DNA of 64,000 nt from UBA966 sp046350355. GTDB taxonomy: Bacteria > Planctomycetota > Phycisphaerae > Phycisphaerales > SM1A02. Made by a program: the position numbers and the translations under genes. The stretch is from assembly GCA_046350355.1 (NCBI GenBank), contig JAXMAN010000002.1, forward strand, positions 1,054,001-1,118,000, written 5' to 3'. The notes under the pieces are model-generated. The model did not search any database, had not been told where the DNA came from, and saw only the letters and a program-made list of their open reading frames with translations. Shown here piece after piece: positions 37,379-50,952 of the stretch; the first letter of the stretch is position 1, and every line of letters begins with the position of its first letter.

Positions 37379-39151
37379 CTAGGCGCGGAAGATCGCTCCC
37401 ATCCGCTTGCCGATGAGGGCGCTCGCCCCCAGGAGGGTGACCGCCAGGAGCGCCATCGCCCAGACGCCCATGGCGCTGGCGATGCCGGGGCCGTCGCCCA
37501 GGCGCTCGAAGAGCGTGTAGATCGCCTTGGTCACGGGGTAGTCGGATTCGCGCTGGGCCAGCAGCAGGCTGTCGCTGACCTCCAGCATGCTGAAGCTGAA
37601 GGCCAGGAGCGCGCCGGCCACCAGGTTGGCGGCGATGAGCGGGATGACCAGCCGGCGCTGGACCAGCCACCGCCCCGCCCCGGCGACGCGGCCGGCCTCC
37701 TCGAGCTCGGCGCTGGTCTGCTGCAGGCCCGCGACCGCGCTGCGCACCACGTAGGGCAGTCGCCGGACCGCGTAGGCGACGACCAGGAACGGGAAGGGGT
37801 TCGGGCTCGCGCCGACGACGCTCGCCACCCCCGCCAGCGGCGCGTCGATGACCGCGGCCGCCGCCCCCGCGGGCAGCCAGGCGACCAGCGGCTGCAGCCA
37901 GCCCGGCATCGTGCCCGCGAAGGGCCACGCGAGGCTCGCCGCGACGTAGCCGAAGGCGAGCACGAGGCCCGGGACCGCCAGCGGGAGCATGACGAGCCCG
38001 TCGAGCGCCCAGCGGCCGCGCAGGTTCGAGCGCACCAGCAGGCGCGCGGTGATGAAGCCGACGACCACCGCCAGCAGCACGGCGATGCCGGCGAGGATCA
38101 GCGAGTTGCGGATGCTGCCCGCGGCGAGCGGATGGGTGAGCGCCTGCTCGTAGTGGCCCAGCGTCCAGGCGCTGGGCAGCACGGTGCCGTACCACTGCCC
38201 CGGCACGCAGAGGCTGGCGAGGATCACGCCGATCGCCGGCAGTGACGCGACCGCCGCGACCGCGCCGAAGAGCCCCATCGCGCCCAGCGCGCGCGCGCCG
38301 GTGAGCTGCAGCTCCTCGCGTCGGATGGAGGCCTTCGACTGCATCGTGTACGAGGCGCGGCCAAGGGTCCACTTGCCCAGCAGGTAGAAGCCGACGCTGA
38401 AGAGGAGCATCACGACGACGAGCGCGTAGGGACGCCGGCTCGCCTCGACCTCCTTGATGCCGTTGAAGATCTGGACGCTGGTGACGTCGTAGTACTCGAA
38501 CATCAGCGGCGTGCCGAGCTCGGTGAAGCTCCAGATGAAGACGATCGTCGCGCCCGCGAAGACGCCCGGGCGGACCAGCGGAAGGGTCACGCGGCGCAGG
38601 CGCGTCCAGCGGCCCGCGCCCAGGCTCTGCGCGGCCTCCTCGAGGGCGGGGTCGAGGTTCGCCAGCGAGGCCATGATGTTCAGGTAGAGGATCGGGTAGA
38701 GGCTGATCGCCTCCATCGCGGCGATCGCCCACATGCCGCCCGCGCCGAGCCAGTCGATGTCGGTGCCCAGGAGCGCGTTGAAGGCGCCCGCGCGGCCCAG
38801 CAGGTGGCGCACGCCGATGGCGCCCACGAAGGGCGGCAGCACCAGCGGCAGCAGGAGCAGTCCGGAGAGGAGCGTCTTGCCCGGGAAGCGGCAGCGCGCC
38901 CCCACCAGCGCCAGCGGGAAGGCGACGAGCAGCGCGAGCGTGGTCGTGACGCAGGCGATGATCGTGGCGTTGACCAGCCCGCGACGGGTGGCGGGATCGC
39001 CGAAGACCGACGCGACGTGGTGAAGGGTGAAGCCCCCCTGCTCGCCCTCGAAGGCGGAGCCGACCGTCAGCGCGATGGGATAGAGCAGGCCGGCGCCCAG
39101 CAGCGCGAGAAGGAGACCGAGGAGGATGCGCTGCCGCCACGCCGACTGCAT
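37379..39151 (-). CDS. Fe3+-type ABC transporter permease (fused tandem permease)
   Basis: The protein has 590 residues with about 12 membrane segments in two halves. Each half has an EAA-type loop: EEAAQSLGAGRWTRLRRVTLP in the first and EEAGRVAGAGRWLVQRRLVIP in the second. This two-in-one arrangement is typical of FbpB/SfuB permeases for ferric iron, with thiamin and phosphonate permeases as related alternatives. No binding protein or ATPase gene is adjacent; the neighbours are nuoD and a protease. The substrate therefore remains open. Confidence 0.85.
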   Translation of the reverse strand: MQSAWRQRILLGLLLALLGAGLLYPIALTVGSAFEGEQGGFTLHHVASVFGDPATRRGLVNATIIACVTTTLALLVAFPLALVGARCRFPGKTLLSGLLLLPLVLPPFVGAIGVRHLLGRAGAFNALLGTDIDWLGAGGMWAIAAMEAISLYPILYLNIMASLANLDPALEEAAQSLGAGRWTRLRRVTLPLVRPGVFAGATIVFIWSFTELGTPLMFEYYDVTSVQIFNGIKEVEASRRPYALVVVMLLFSVGFYLLGKWTLGRASYTMQSKASIRREELQLTGARALGAMGLFGAVAAVASLPAIGVILASLCVPGQWYGTVLPSAWTLGHYEQALTHPLAAGSIRNSLILAGIAVLLAVVVGFITARLLVRSNLRGRWALDGLVMLPLAVPGLVLAFGYVAASLAWPFAGTMPGWLQPLVAWLPAGAAAAVIDAPLAGVASVVGASPNPFPFLVVAYAVRRLPYVVRSAVAGLQQTSAELEEAGRVAGAGRWLVQRRLVIPLIAANLVAGALLAFSFSMLEVSDSLLLAQRESDYPVTKAIYTLFERLGDGPGIASAMGVWAMALLAVTLLGASALIGKRMGAIFRA

Positions 39152-39206
39152 GCGCGGCGCAGTCTAGCGAGGGCGCCTTCGCGCCCGCGTCGCGGCGGCG
39201 TGCGCG

Positions 39207-40748
39207 TCAGCCCCAGTTGCCCAGCAGCGCGCCGAGGTCGGCGCCGTCGGTCGTGCCGTCGCCGGTGAGATCGCTCGCGCCGGGGAAGCCCCAGTTGCCC
39301 AGGAGCGCGCCGAGGTCCGCACCGTCGACGCGGAAGTCGCCGTTGAGGTCGCCGGCGACCGGCGCAGGCTCGAGGATCCACGCGAGCGTGGAGCTGGGGG
39401 TGGTCGAGAGGCTGTCCTCGCGCGTCACGCTGAGCAGGTAGGTGCCCTCGTGGAGCCCCTTCACGTACAGGTGCTCGACGTTGTCGGCGGCGCTCGCGCT
39501 CACCACGTTGCCGGAGGCGAAGACGCTCGCGCCGGCGTCGCCGGTGATCGCGGTCGGGACCCCGCCCACGAGCTGGCGCAGCTCCAGGCGCAGGTTGGCG
39601 ACCGGCGGCGTGCCGGAGACCAGCTGCGAGGAGGGCACGTCGCGGTTCCAGACGAGCGTGAAACTCGCGGTCGTGTCCGAGGGGATGTTCACCAGGTAGT
39701 GGCGCTGGTAGCCGGCGGTGACGACCTCGTAGTCCCACCCGCGCAGCGCGATCGGCGTCGTGGCGCCGCCGGTGGTCGCCGAGCCGACGGCCTCGTCGGC
39801 GGTGAGGATGCGGTGCGCGCGGTCGATGTTCACGGTCCCGGCGCCGTAGATCGGGTCGATGGGCTTGGTCGTGATGCCGCGGCTGGTGCCGGAGGCGGGC
39901 GTCTGGTTCTGCCAGGTCGCCGAGTGCGTCGCGCCGGCCATCAGCGCGGCCTTGACGGTGCAGCCCTTGCGGCGGGAGGTGTTGGTGGCGTAGCTGCCGG
40001 TGACGGCGGTCTCGTAGAGGAGCGTCGCTGCCCCGCTCACGACCGGCGTCGAGAAGCTGGTGAACTCGGCGGGGGCGACGATCTCGGGCTTCATGCGCCC
40101 CTGGCCGTCGATGCCCACGGGCGGCGCGCCCGCGCTGTGCGCGCCGGAGACGAGGCCCACGGACATGCCGTTGTAGTTGCACGCCATGAGCGGCTGCAGC
40201 GCGCTGCCCACGCCGTTGTTCACGCCGCAGATGAAGAGCGTGTCGTCGCGCGTCATCGCGAAGTCGGCGCGGCGGTTGGCCTCGTTGTCCAGCGTCGTGG
40301 AGCCGAAGCTGCCGATCCAGCTGTGGTTGAAGACGCGCGCGTTGAAGGGCGGCGTCAGCGGCAGGTTCGCGACGCCCTGGCCCGTGCGCAGCGCGGCGGA
40401 CTGCACGAAGCTCCCCGCCTCGTAGAGGTAGACGAGCGTGACGCCCTTGGCCATGCCGAGGTTGTCGCCGTACCAGTTGTAGGCGACGTAGGTCGCGTGG
40501 CTGCTGTTGCCCGAGGCGCCCGAGAGCGCGTTGAAGGTGACGCCCGTGAAGGCGGCGTCGACCTTGTTGGGTCCGTAGTTGCCCGCGGACTCGCTCGCCT
40601 CGACCTGCGCGCAGGTGACGCCCGCGCCGGTCGGCGCGGCCGCGCCCAGCCGCGCGAGCAGGTCCTGGTAGCCGACCTCGTCGGCGAAGGCGGCGGAGAC
40701 GGCAAGCAGGCTCGACAGCGCGGCGAGCGGGCGGATCATTCGCGTCAT
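39207..40748 (-). CDS. Secreted subtilisin-like (S8) protease-fold protein with dockerin-like C-terminus
   Basis: The protein has 513 residues with a signal peptide (cleavage near AAFA-DE). The S8 pattern is present but altered: Glu50 in TCAQVEAS stands where the catalytic Asp is expected, His84 is in NSSHATYVA, the oxyanion Asn is in ICGVNNG, and Ser231 is in FTSFSTPVVSG. The C-terminus holds two dockerin-like repeats (GDLNGDFRVDGADLG and SDLTGDGTTDGADLG, each ending LLGNWG). I recall this ending from Phycisphaerae secreted proteins. Activity is uncertain because of the Asp-to-Glu change. The leader contains a 9-bp inverted repeat touching the start codon. Confidence 0.78.
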   Translation of the reverse strand: MTRMIRPLAALSSLLAVSAAFADEVGYQDLLARLGAAAPTGAGVTCAQVEASESAGNYGPNKVDAAFTGVTFNALSGASGNSSHATYVAYNWYGDNLGMAKGVTLVYLYEAGSFVQSAALRTGQGVANLPLTPPFNARVFNHSWIGSFGSTTLDNEANRRADFAMTRDDTLFICGVNNGVGSALQPLMACNYNGMSVGLVSGAHSAGAPPVGIDGQGRMKPEIVAPAEFTSFSTPVVSGAATLLYETAVTGSYATNTSRRKGCTVKAALMAGATHSATWQNQTPASGTSRGITTKPIDPIYGAGTVNIDRAHRILTADEAVGSATTGGATTPIALRGWDYEVVTAGYQRHYLVNIPSDTTASFTLVWNRDVPSSQLVSGTPPVANLRLELRQLVGGVPTAITGDAGASVFASGNVVSASAADNVEHLYVKGLHEGTYLLSVTREDSLSTTPSSTLAWILEPAPVAGDLNGDFRVDGADLGALLGNWGFPGASDLTGDGTTDGADLGALLGNWG

Positions 40749-40749
40749 G

Positions 40750-40811
40750 GTGCGGGCTCTTGGGAGATTCGTGGGGACGGTCGATCGAACTCCGGCACAG
40801 GCAGCCCGCAC
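40750..40811 (-). repeat. Inverted repeat in the protease gene leader
   Basis: GTGCGGGCT (40750-40758) and AGCCCGCAC (40803-40811) are perfect 9-bp arms 44 nt apart. On the minus-strand mRNA the second arm ends one nt before the ATG, so folding could hide the start site. No Shine-Dalgarno sequence is visible. Confidence 0.5.
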
Positions 40812-40885
40812 GGCAAGGGCGCCACCGGCGCGGCGATAACAGTACGGATTCTGCCCTCCGGCTGCGAGAAAGCAAGCGCGGGCAG

Positions 40886-40921
40886 GTGCGAATGCGTCGC
40901 CGGTTCTCGGGCGCATCGCAC
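40886..40921. repeat. Dyad in the divergent protease/dehydrogenase gap
   Basis: GTGCGA-a-TGCG (40886-40896) pairs with CGCATCGCAC (40912-40921), giving 10 bp with one bulged A and a 15-nt loop. It ends 10 nt before the -10-like TACCGT of the dehydrogenase gene, a position suited to an operator. Confidence 0.4.
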
Positions 40922-40931
40922 CGCCCCGCGC

Positions 40932-40937
40932 TACCGT
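40932..40937 (+). promoter_or_regulatory. Weak -10-like element of dehydrogenase gene
   Basis: TACCGT ends 7 nt before the GTG at 40945. It matches only three consensus positions but shares the spacing of the leaderless-type promoters elsewhere in the window. Confidence 0.3.
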
Positions 40938-40944
40938 AGCCCGC

Positions 40945-41874
40945 GTGAGCAGCCGCCCCGTCGTTCTCGTCACCGAGCATCTCTCGGACGCGCCGCTGCA
41001 GTGGCTCGCGGAGCGCGCGGACGTGGTGCAGGCCCCCGCCGGCTCCGGGGAATTCGCGCGCGCCGCTCCCGATGCGGAGGCGCTGCTCGTGCGCACCTAC
41101 ACCCGCGTGGACGCGGCCCTGCTTGCGCGGCTCCCGCGCGTGCGCGTGGTCGCGCGCGCGGGCGTCGGGCTCGACAACATCGACGCGCAGGCGTGCGCCG
41201 CGCGCGGCGTCGCGGTCGTGAACACGCCGGACGCGAACACGCAGGCGGTCGTCGAGTTCGTGCTCTGCCTGCTCTGCGACGCGCTGCGCCCGCGCGTGTT
41301 CCTGGAGTCGGCGGTCGAGCCCGCGCGGTGGAACGAGCTGCGCGCACGCACGGTCGCGCACCGGCAGATGGACGAGCTGCAGCTTGGCATCCTGGGGATG
41401 GGTCGCATCGGCCGGCGCGTCGCGCAGGTGGCGCGCGCGATCGGCATGCGCGTCGCGTACTGCGACCTCCTGGAGATCGAGCCCGCGCACCGGCACGGCG
41501 CGCACCCGCTCGACGCGGCGGAGCTGCTGCGGACCAGCGATGTCGTGACGGTCCACATCGACGGCCGCCCGTCGAACCGCGGCTTCCTGGGCGAGGCGCT
41601 CCTGGCTCAGCTGCGCCCCGACGCGGTGCTGATCAACACCAGCCGCGGGATGGTCGTCGACCACGAGGCCCTGGCGCGGCGGCTGCGCGAGTGCCCCGGC
41701 ATGCTCGCGCTGCTGGATGTCCACGAGCCGGAGCCGATCGCCGCAAGCAATCCACTGCTGGGGCTCACCAATGCGCGGCTTTCCCCGCACCTGGCCAGCC
41801 GCACCGACGCCGCGATGGAGGCGATGAGCTGGGTGGTCCGGGACCTCTGGAATGCGCTGCAGCGCGGCGGCTGA
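40945..41874 (+). CDS. D-isomer 2-hydroxyacid dehydrogenase (phosphoglycerate dehydrogenase-like)
   Basis: The protein has 309 residues from a GTG start. The NAD motif is LGILGMGRIGRRVAQ. The catalytic Arg lies in LINTSRGMVVD, the Glu in LDVHEPEPI and the His in LSPHLASRTD. VVARAGVGLDNID is typical of SerA-like enzymes. It lacks the C-terminal ACT regulatory domain, so it is the short form. It could serve serine synthesis or reduce another 2-oxoacid. Enolase, which acts on the related 2-phosphoglycerate, follows after 45 nt. Confidence 0.85.
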   Translation: MSSRPVVLVTEHLSDAPLQWLAERADVVQAPAGSGEFARAAPDAEALLVRTYTRVDAALLARLPRVRVVARAGVGLDNIDAQACAARGVAVVNTPDANTQAVVEFVLCLLCDALRPRVFLESAVEPARWNELRARTVAHRQMDELQLGILGMGRIGRRVAQVARAIGMRVAYCDLLEIEPAHRHGAHPLDAAELLRTSDVVTVHIDGRPSNRGFLGEALLAQLRPDAVLINTSRGMVVDHEALARRLRECPGMLALLDVHEPEPIAASNPLLGLTNARLSPHLASRTDAAMEAMSWVVRDLWNALQRGG

Positions 41875-41883
41875 GGCCCGATC

Positions 41884-41889
41884 TATCAT
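41884..41889 (+). promoter_or_regulatory. -10-like element of eno
   Basis: TATCAT (five of six positions) lies 30 nt before the eno ATG, just after the dehydrogenase stop. AGGAG precedes the ATG by 8 nt. No good -35 is seen. Confidence 0.4.
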
Positions 41890-41919
41890 GCGCGGTTCCC
41901 CCTTCGCAGGAGCACCGCC

Positions 41920-43212
<1,293 letters not shown>

Positions 43213-43254
43213 CGCACGCGCGACGGGCGGGCGCCCCGCAGCGGGCGCGCTCCC

Positions 43255-46991
<3,737 letters not shown>

Positions 46992-46997
46992 CGCGCG

Positions 46998-49148
46998 TCA
47001 GCGCGGGGGCGCGGGCGGCGCGGGCGGCTCGGGCGGCGCGGGCGCTCCCGGCGCCGCGGCGGCCGCGGCGGCCGCGGCTTCGATCGCCTGAATGGCGGCG
47101 GCGCGCTCGGTGGCGAGGGCGGCGCGCCCCTGCGGCTCGGCCGGCGCCGGGAGCGCGTCCGCGGCGGCGAGCGCGGTGCGTGCGCGCGCGGGATCGCCGG
47201 CCATCGCCAGCGCGCGCGCCAGCAGCGTGAGCGCGAACGGCTCGCGCCCGCCGGAGGCGCTCACGACCCGCTGCAGCAGCTCCGCCGCCAGCGTGGTCGC
47301 CGCGGCGTCCTGCGGGGTGCGAAGGCAGACCCCCGCCAGCTGCACCGCCGCGACGATCGCCGCCGGCGAGCCTGCGGTCGATGCGGTGAGCACCCGCTCG
47401 AGCGAGGTCCGCGCCCCCGCGAGGTCCCCCGTCTCCTCCTGCAGCGAGGCGAGCAGCGTGAGCGCCTCGGGGTCGCGGGGACGCGCCCGAACGAGGCCGG
47501 CGACCGCATCGCGCGCCTGCGCCGTCTGGCCGCGCGCGCGCAGCAGCCGCGCGTGGTCGGGCACGAAGACCGGATTGCCTGGATCGAGCTCGGCCGCGCG
47601 CGCGTATTCGCGCGCGGCGTCTTCGATGCGTGCCATGAGCTCCAGGATGCGACCGCGCCGCCAGTGCGTTCCGGCGAAGTCGGGCTGGAGCGCGATCGCG
47701 GAGTCGATCGCCTCGAGCGCCTCGGGCAGCCGGCCCTGGAGCCGGCGCACCTCGCTCAGGTTCACCATCATGGGCAGGTCGATGTCGCCCCCCGAGAAGA
47801 GGGCGATCTGCACCAGGCGATCCGCCTCGGCGAGCTCCGCCTCCAGCGCCGCGCGGTCGCCGTCCTGACCCGCCGCCTTGACGCGCTGCATCACGAAGTG
47901 CGTCAGGTTGTTGGCGGCGATCCACGCCTGCGGATTCGAGATCAGCGTGCGGCGCCAGAGGTTCTCCGCGTCCTCGTAGAGGCGCGTCTGCGCGTTGACG
48001 AGCGCCGCGAGCGCGAGCGCGACCGCCCCCGCCGCCGCCGCGCCGCCCAGCGCGGGCACGCCGCGCGCGCGCAGCCGCGTCCACAGCGCCTGCGCCGCCC
48101 AGCCGGCGGCGACCGCCATCGCCACGCTGCCGACGTACGCGAAGTGGTCCGCCACCGGCGCGTAGCGCAGCGGGTAGACGTTGATGAAGCCCAGCGCGGG
48201 GAAGACCCCCGCGGTGTAGAGCGCCAGCAGCAGCATCGGTCCGCGCGCGCCGCGACGCCAGGCGCGCGCCGCGACCGCCAGCAGCGCCACCGCGCCGGCG
48301 AGCGCCAGCCACGCCCACGCGCCGCCGGGACCAAGGTCGAAGCGCGGGTAGATGAAGATCAGGTCGTTGGGCAGGCACCAGGTGCGCAGGTAGAACCACC
48401 AGGCCATCGAGGCGCCCTGCAGCCGCTCGACCGCGCTGCGCTGAAACTCCGCGCCCGTCGCGCCCACGTGCGTCGCCTCGACCCACGCGGTGACCAGGCC
48501 CATCGCGACGCCCACCACGAAGAAGGGGGCGGTCCACGCGGTGGTGCGCCGCAGGCCGCCCCGCCGCAGCCAGAGATCCGTCGCCACCAGCGCGACCGGC
48601 ACCGCGACCGCGGTCGTCTTGGAGAGCATCGCCAGCAGGAAGAGGCCGAAGCTCGCGCACCACCAGCCGGCGCGCATGCGCGGCGCCTCGCCCGCGCGCA
48701 GCCATGCGAGCACGCTCGAGAGCGCGAAGAACATCGAGAGCACGTTCTTGCGCTCGGTCACCCAGGCGACGCTCTCGACCTGCATCGGATGGAGCGCGAA
48801 GAGCGCGGCCGCGATGCCCGCGCCAGGCACGCCCAGCCGCCGCAGCAGGCGCCACAGCAGCAGGCTCGAGCCCAGGTGCAGGAGCAGGTTCGCGGCGTGG
48901 TACGGGAAGGGATCGAGCCCCCAGAGCGCGTGCTGCATCCAGAAGCTGACGAAGACGAGCGGGTACCACTGCGGCGTGCGGCCGGGGATCCAGGCGTCGA
49001 GCCAGCCGTCGGCCGACTGCACGACCACGTTCTCCGTCACGTAAGCGTCGTCGTCCCAGATCCACCCGCCGTGAAGCGCCGGCCAGTACGCAGCGACGGC
49101 GAGCGCCGCCACGACCACCGGGATCCACCAGCGCCGCCGTTCAGGCAT
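46998..49148 (-). CDS. TMTC-like multi-membrane TPR protein (GT-C type)
   Basis: The protein has 716 residues. About ten membrane segments fill residues 8-410; the first periplasmic loop has WIWDDDAYVTEN, and ALHPMQVESVAWVTERKN follows, both typical of TMTC-type protein O-mannosyltransferases. The C-terminal ~290 residues are TPR-like helices ending in a Pro/Ala tail. Such proteins transfer a sugar from a lipid carrier to secreted proteins (family inference). The start overlaps the ccsA stop by 8 nt, which ties it to the cytochrome c maturation operon. Any functional link between the two is speculative. Confidence 0.75.
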   Translation of the reverse strand: MPERRRWWIPVVVAALAVAAYWPALHGGWIWDDDAYVTENVVVQSADGWLDAWIPGRTPQWYPLVFVSFWMQHALWGLDPFPYHAANLLLHLGSSLLLWRLLRRLGVPGAGIAAALFALHPMQVESVAWVTERKNVLSMFFALSSVLAWLRAGEAPRMRAGWWCASFGLFLLAMLSKTTAVAVPVALVATDLWLRRGGLRRTTAWTAPFFVVGVAMGLVTAWVEATHVGATGAEFQRSAVERLQGASMAWWFYLRTWCLPNDLIFIYPRFDLGPGGAWAWLALAGAVALLAVAARAWRRGARGPMLLLALYTAGVFPALGFINVYPLRYAPVADHFAYVGSVAMAVAAGWAAQALWTRLRARGVPALGGAAAAGAVALALAALVNAQTRLYEDAENLWRRTLISNPQAWIAANNLTHFVMQRVKAAGQDGDRAALEAELAEADRLVQIALFSGGDIDLPMMVNLSEVRRLQGRLPEALEAIDSAIALQPDFAGTHWRRGRILELMARIEDAAREYARAAELDPGNPVFVPDHARLLRARGQTAQARDAVAGLVRARPRDPEALTLLASLQEETGDLAGARTSLERVLTASTAGSPAAIVAAVQLAGVCLRTPQDAAATTLAAELLQRVVSASGGREPFALTLLARALAMAGDPARARTALAAADALPAPAEPQGRAALATERAAAIQAIEAAAAAAAAAPGAPAPPEPPAPPAPPR

Positions 49149-50952
49149 AGGAATGCAGGCCCGTGATGACGAAGTTGATCACGACCCAGTTGAAGATCAT
49201 CACCGCGGCCCCGACGACGCTCAGGATCGCGGTCCACAGCCCCTTGTCGCGCACCTTCCAGCGCACGTGGATGAGCAGCGCGAAGACGATGAAGGTGTTG
49301 AGCGCGAAGACCTCCTTCGGGTCCCAGCCCCAGGGACGGCCCCAGCTGTGGTCGGCCCAGATCGCGCCCATCACGATGCCCGCCCAGAGCATCACGAAGC
49401 TGAGCTCCATGAGGAGCATCGTGACGCCGTCGAGCACCTCCGCGAGTCCGCGCCGCCGGTCGGCGGGCGCCGCCGCAGCGTGCGCGCCCGAAGCCTGCGC
49501 CCCCGTCGCGCCGCCCAGCCCGCCCTGCGCGTCGGGATCCTCCCCCGCCGCGAGCGCGATCGCCGCGCCGGCGCCGCCGACGCGCGCGTACACCGCGGGT
49601 GCGCCCACCGCGCGCAGCACCAGGTACGCCGCCGCCGAGACCGCGGCCATGAAGATCAGCGCGTAGCTGAAGATGACCACGTTCGTGTGGATGTAGAGCC
49701 ACACGTCGTGGAGCACCGGCATCATGTTGGAGATGTTCGGATTGAGCTGCACGGGCAGGAAGTGCGCCGCCATCAGCGCGACCATGCTCGCGACCGAGGC
49801 GCCCAGCGCCAGCAGGCCGCGCATGCGCGTGCGCCGCAGCAGGACCTCGGCGATCACCGCCAGCGCCGTCCCCATCCACGCGGCCGTCGTCACGGCCTCG
49901 AACATGTTGGAGTTCGGCCAGCGCCCCGAGACGTACCACCGCAGCATCACCGCGAAGGTCTGCAGCGCGAAGGCGCCCGCGAAGACGACCAGGCCGGTCG
50001 TGGTCGCGCGCGGCCAGCGGTAGACCAGCCCCAGCAGCAGGAAGACGATCGCGCCGAGGAAGACGAACCACCCCCAGCTCATGTTCCCGTTGCGGAAGTA
50101 CCAGCTCTCCCAGGCGAGCTTGGACTGGTCGGGGTAGATGGCGGGCTTCAGCGCGGGCAGCTCCTGCGCGATCGCCTCGAGGCGCGCGTTCACCGTCGCG
50201 GCGTCGCCGCGCTGCCAGGCGGTCACGAGGTCGCGCCAGTCCTTCGCCAGCTTCGTCTGCGCCTCGAGCGGGATTCCGTCGATGGGCTGTGCGGGCCGCT
50301 CGCGCACCGCCGCGGGCAGCCCCGCGGGGTCGGCGCCCAGGAGCATCACGTCGCCGATGGAGCGCCAGGGCTTGTCCAGGCTGCCGTCGCCGGGCGGAAT
50401 CACGCGCAGCATGCCCAGCAGCGCGGCGGGCTGCATCACCTGCATCGCGCCCGCGATCGCGTCCATCTGCTTCGCCGAGCGCACCAGGTCGCCCTGCAGC
50501 GCGCGCTTCTCCTGCTCCAGCGCGGGATTCGAGAGCAGCTCGGGGGAGATCAGCCCCGAGGACTCGAACGCCTCCATGCGCTGCGCGAGCGAGGGGTCCG
50601 CGCGCAGGAGCGCCTGCGCCAGGCGCGTGCGCACCTCGCGGTTCTTGATGTAGATCACGTCCGCGTCCGCGTACGCGTCGGGACGGAAGAGCATGTCGAG
50701 GTAGGTGAAGTCGCTCCCCTGCCCCTGGATGCTGCGCGGCCCCGTCACGAACTGCATCTGCGAGTTCGCGAAGGAGCCGAAGCTCTTGAGGCGCCCCTCG
50801 GTGAAGACGGCGATGCGTCCGAGCGGACGGAGATCGACCTGCTCGTGGAAGGGGCGCGGCCCGCCGGCGGCGTCCGCGCGCGCGGCGCCCACGGCGCAGA
50901 GCGCGAGCGCCGCGGCGATGGCGATCAGGATGGCACGGATCGGCTCACGCAT
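49141..50952 (-). CDS. ccsA: Cytochrome c biogenesis protein CcsA/ResC with large N-terminal extension
   Basis: The protein has 603 residues. A signal-like segment and a ~265-residue soluble region (about 28-290) come before eight or so membrane segments. The haem-handling WWD-type motif is SWGRPWGWDPKEVFAL. Conserved His are in HDVWLYIHTNVV and ADHSWG. Typical CcsA is 300-350 residues, so the extension is additional. An Ala/Asp/Gly-rich loop sits between two later membrane segments. It overlaps resB by 8 nt and works with it to carry and attach haem to apocytochromes. Confidence 0.88.
   Translation of the reverse strand: MREPIRAILIAIAAALALCAVGAARADAAGGPRPFHEQVDLRPLGRIAVFTEGRLKSFGSFANSQMQFVTGPRSIQGQGSDFTYLDMLFRPDAYADADVIYIKNREVRTRLAQALLRADPSLAQRMEAFESSGLISPELLSNPALEQEKRALQGDLVRSAKQMDAIAGAMQVMQPAALLGMLRVIPPGDGSLDKPWRSIGDVMLLGADPAGLPAAVRERPAQPIDGIPLEAQTKLAKDWRDLVTAWQRGDAATVNARLEAIAQELPALKPAIYPDQSKLAWESWYFRNGNMSWGWFVFLGAIVFLLLGLVYRWPRATTTGLVVFAGAFALQTFAVMLRWYVSGRWPNSNMFEAVTTAAWMGTALAVIAEVLLRRTRMRGLLALGASVASMVALMAAHFLPVQLNPNISNMMPVLHDVWLYIHTNVVIFSYALIFMAAVSAAAYLVLRAVGAPAVYARVGGAGAAIALAAGEDPDAQGGLGGATGAQASGAHAAAAPADRRRGLAEVLDGVTMLLMELSFVMLWAGIVMGAIWADHSWGRPWGWDPKEVFALNTFIVFALLIHVRWKVRDKGLWTAILSVVGAAVMIFNWVVINFVITGLHSYA

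Noticed and set aside
39171..39186. Terminator after the ABC permease-protease junction
   Set aside because: GGGCGC-CTTC-GCGCCC is a 6-bp hairpin with no T tract, and it lies upstream of the protease stop on the permease leader side. It is too weak to call.
43213..43254. Terminator between enolase and the ABC exporter
   Set aside because: Only a 5-bp GC dyad is visible, with no T tract. Read-through into the exporter genes is plausible.
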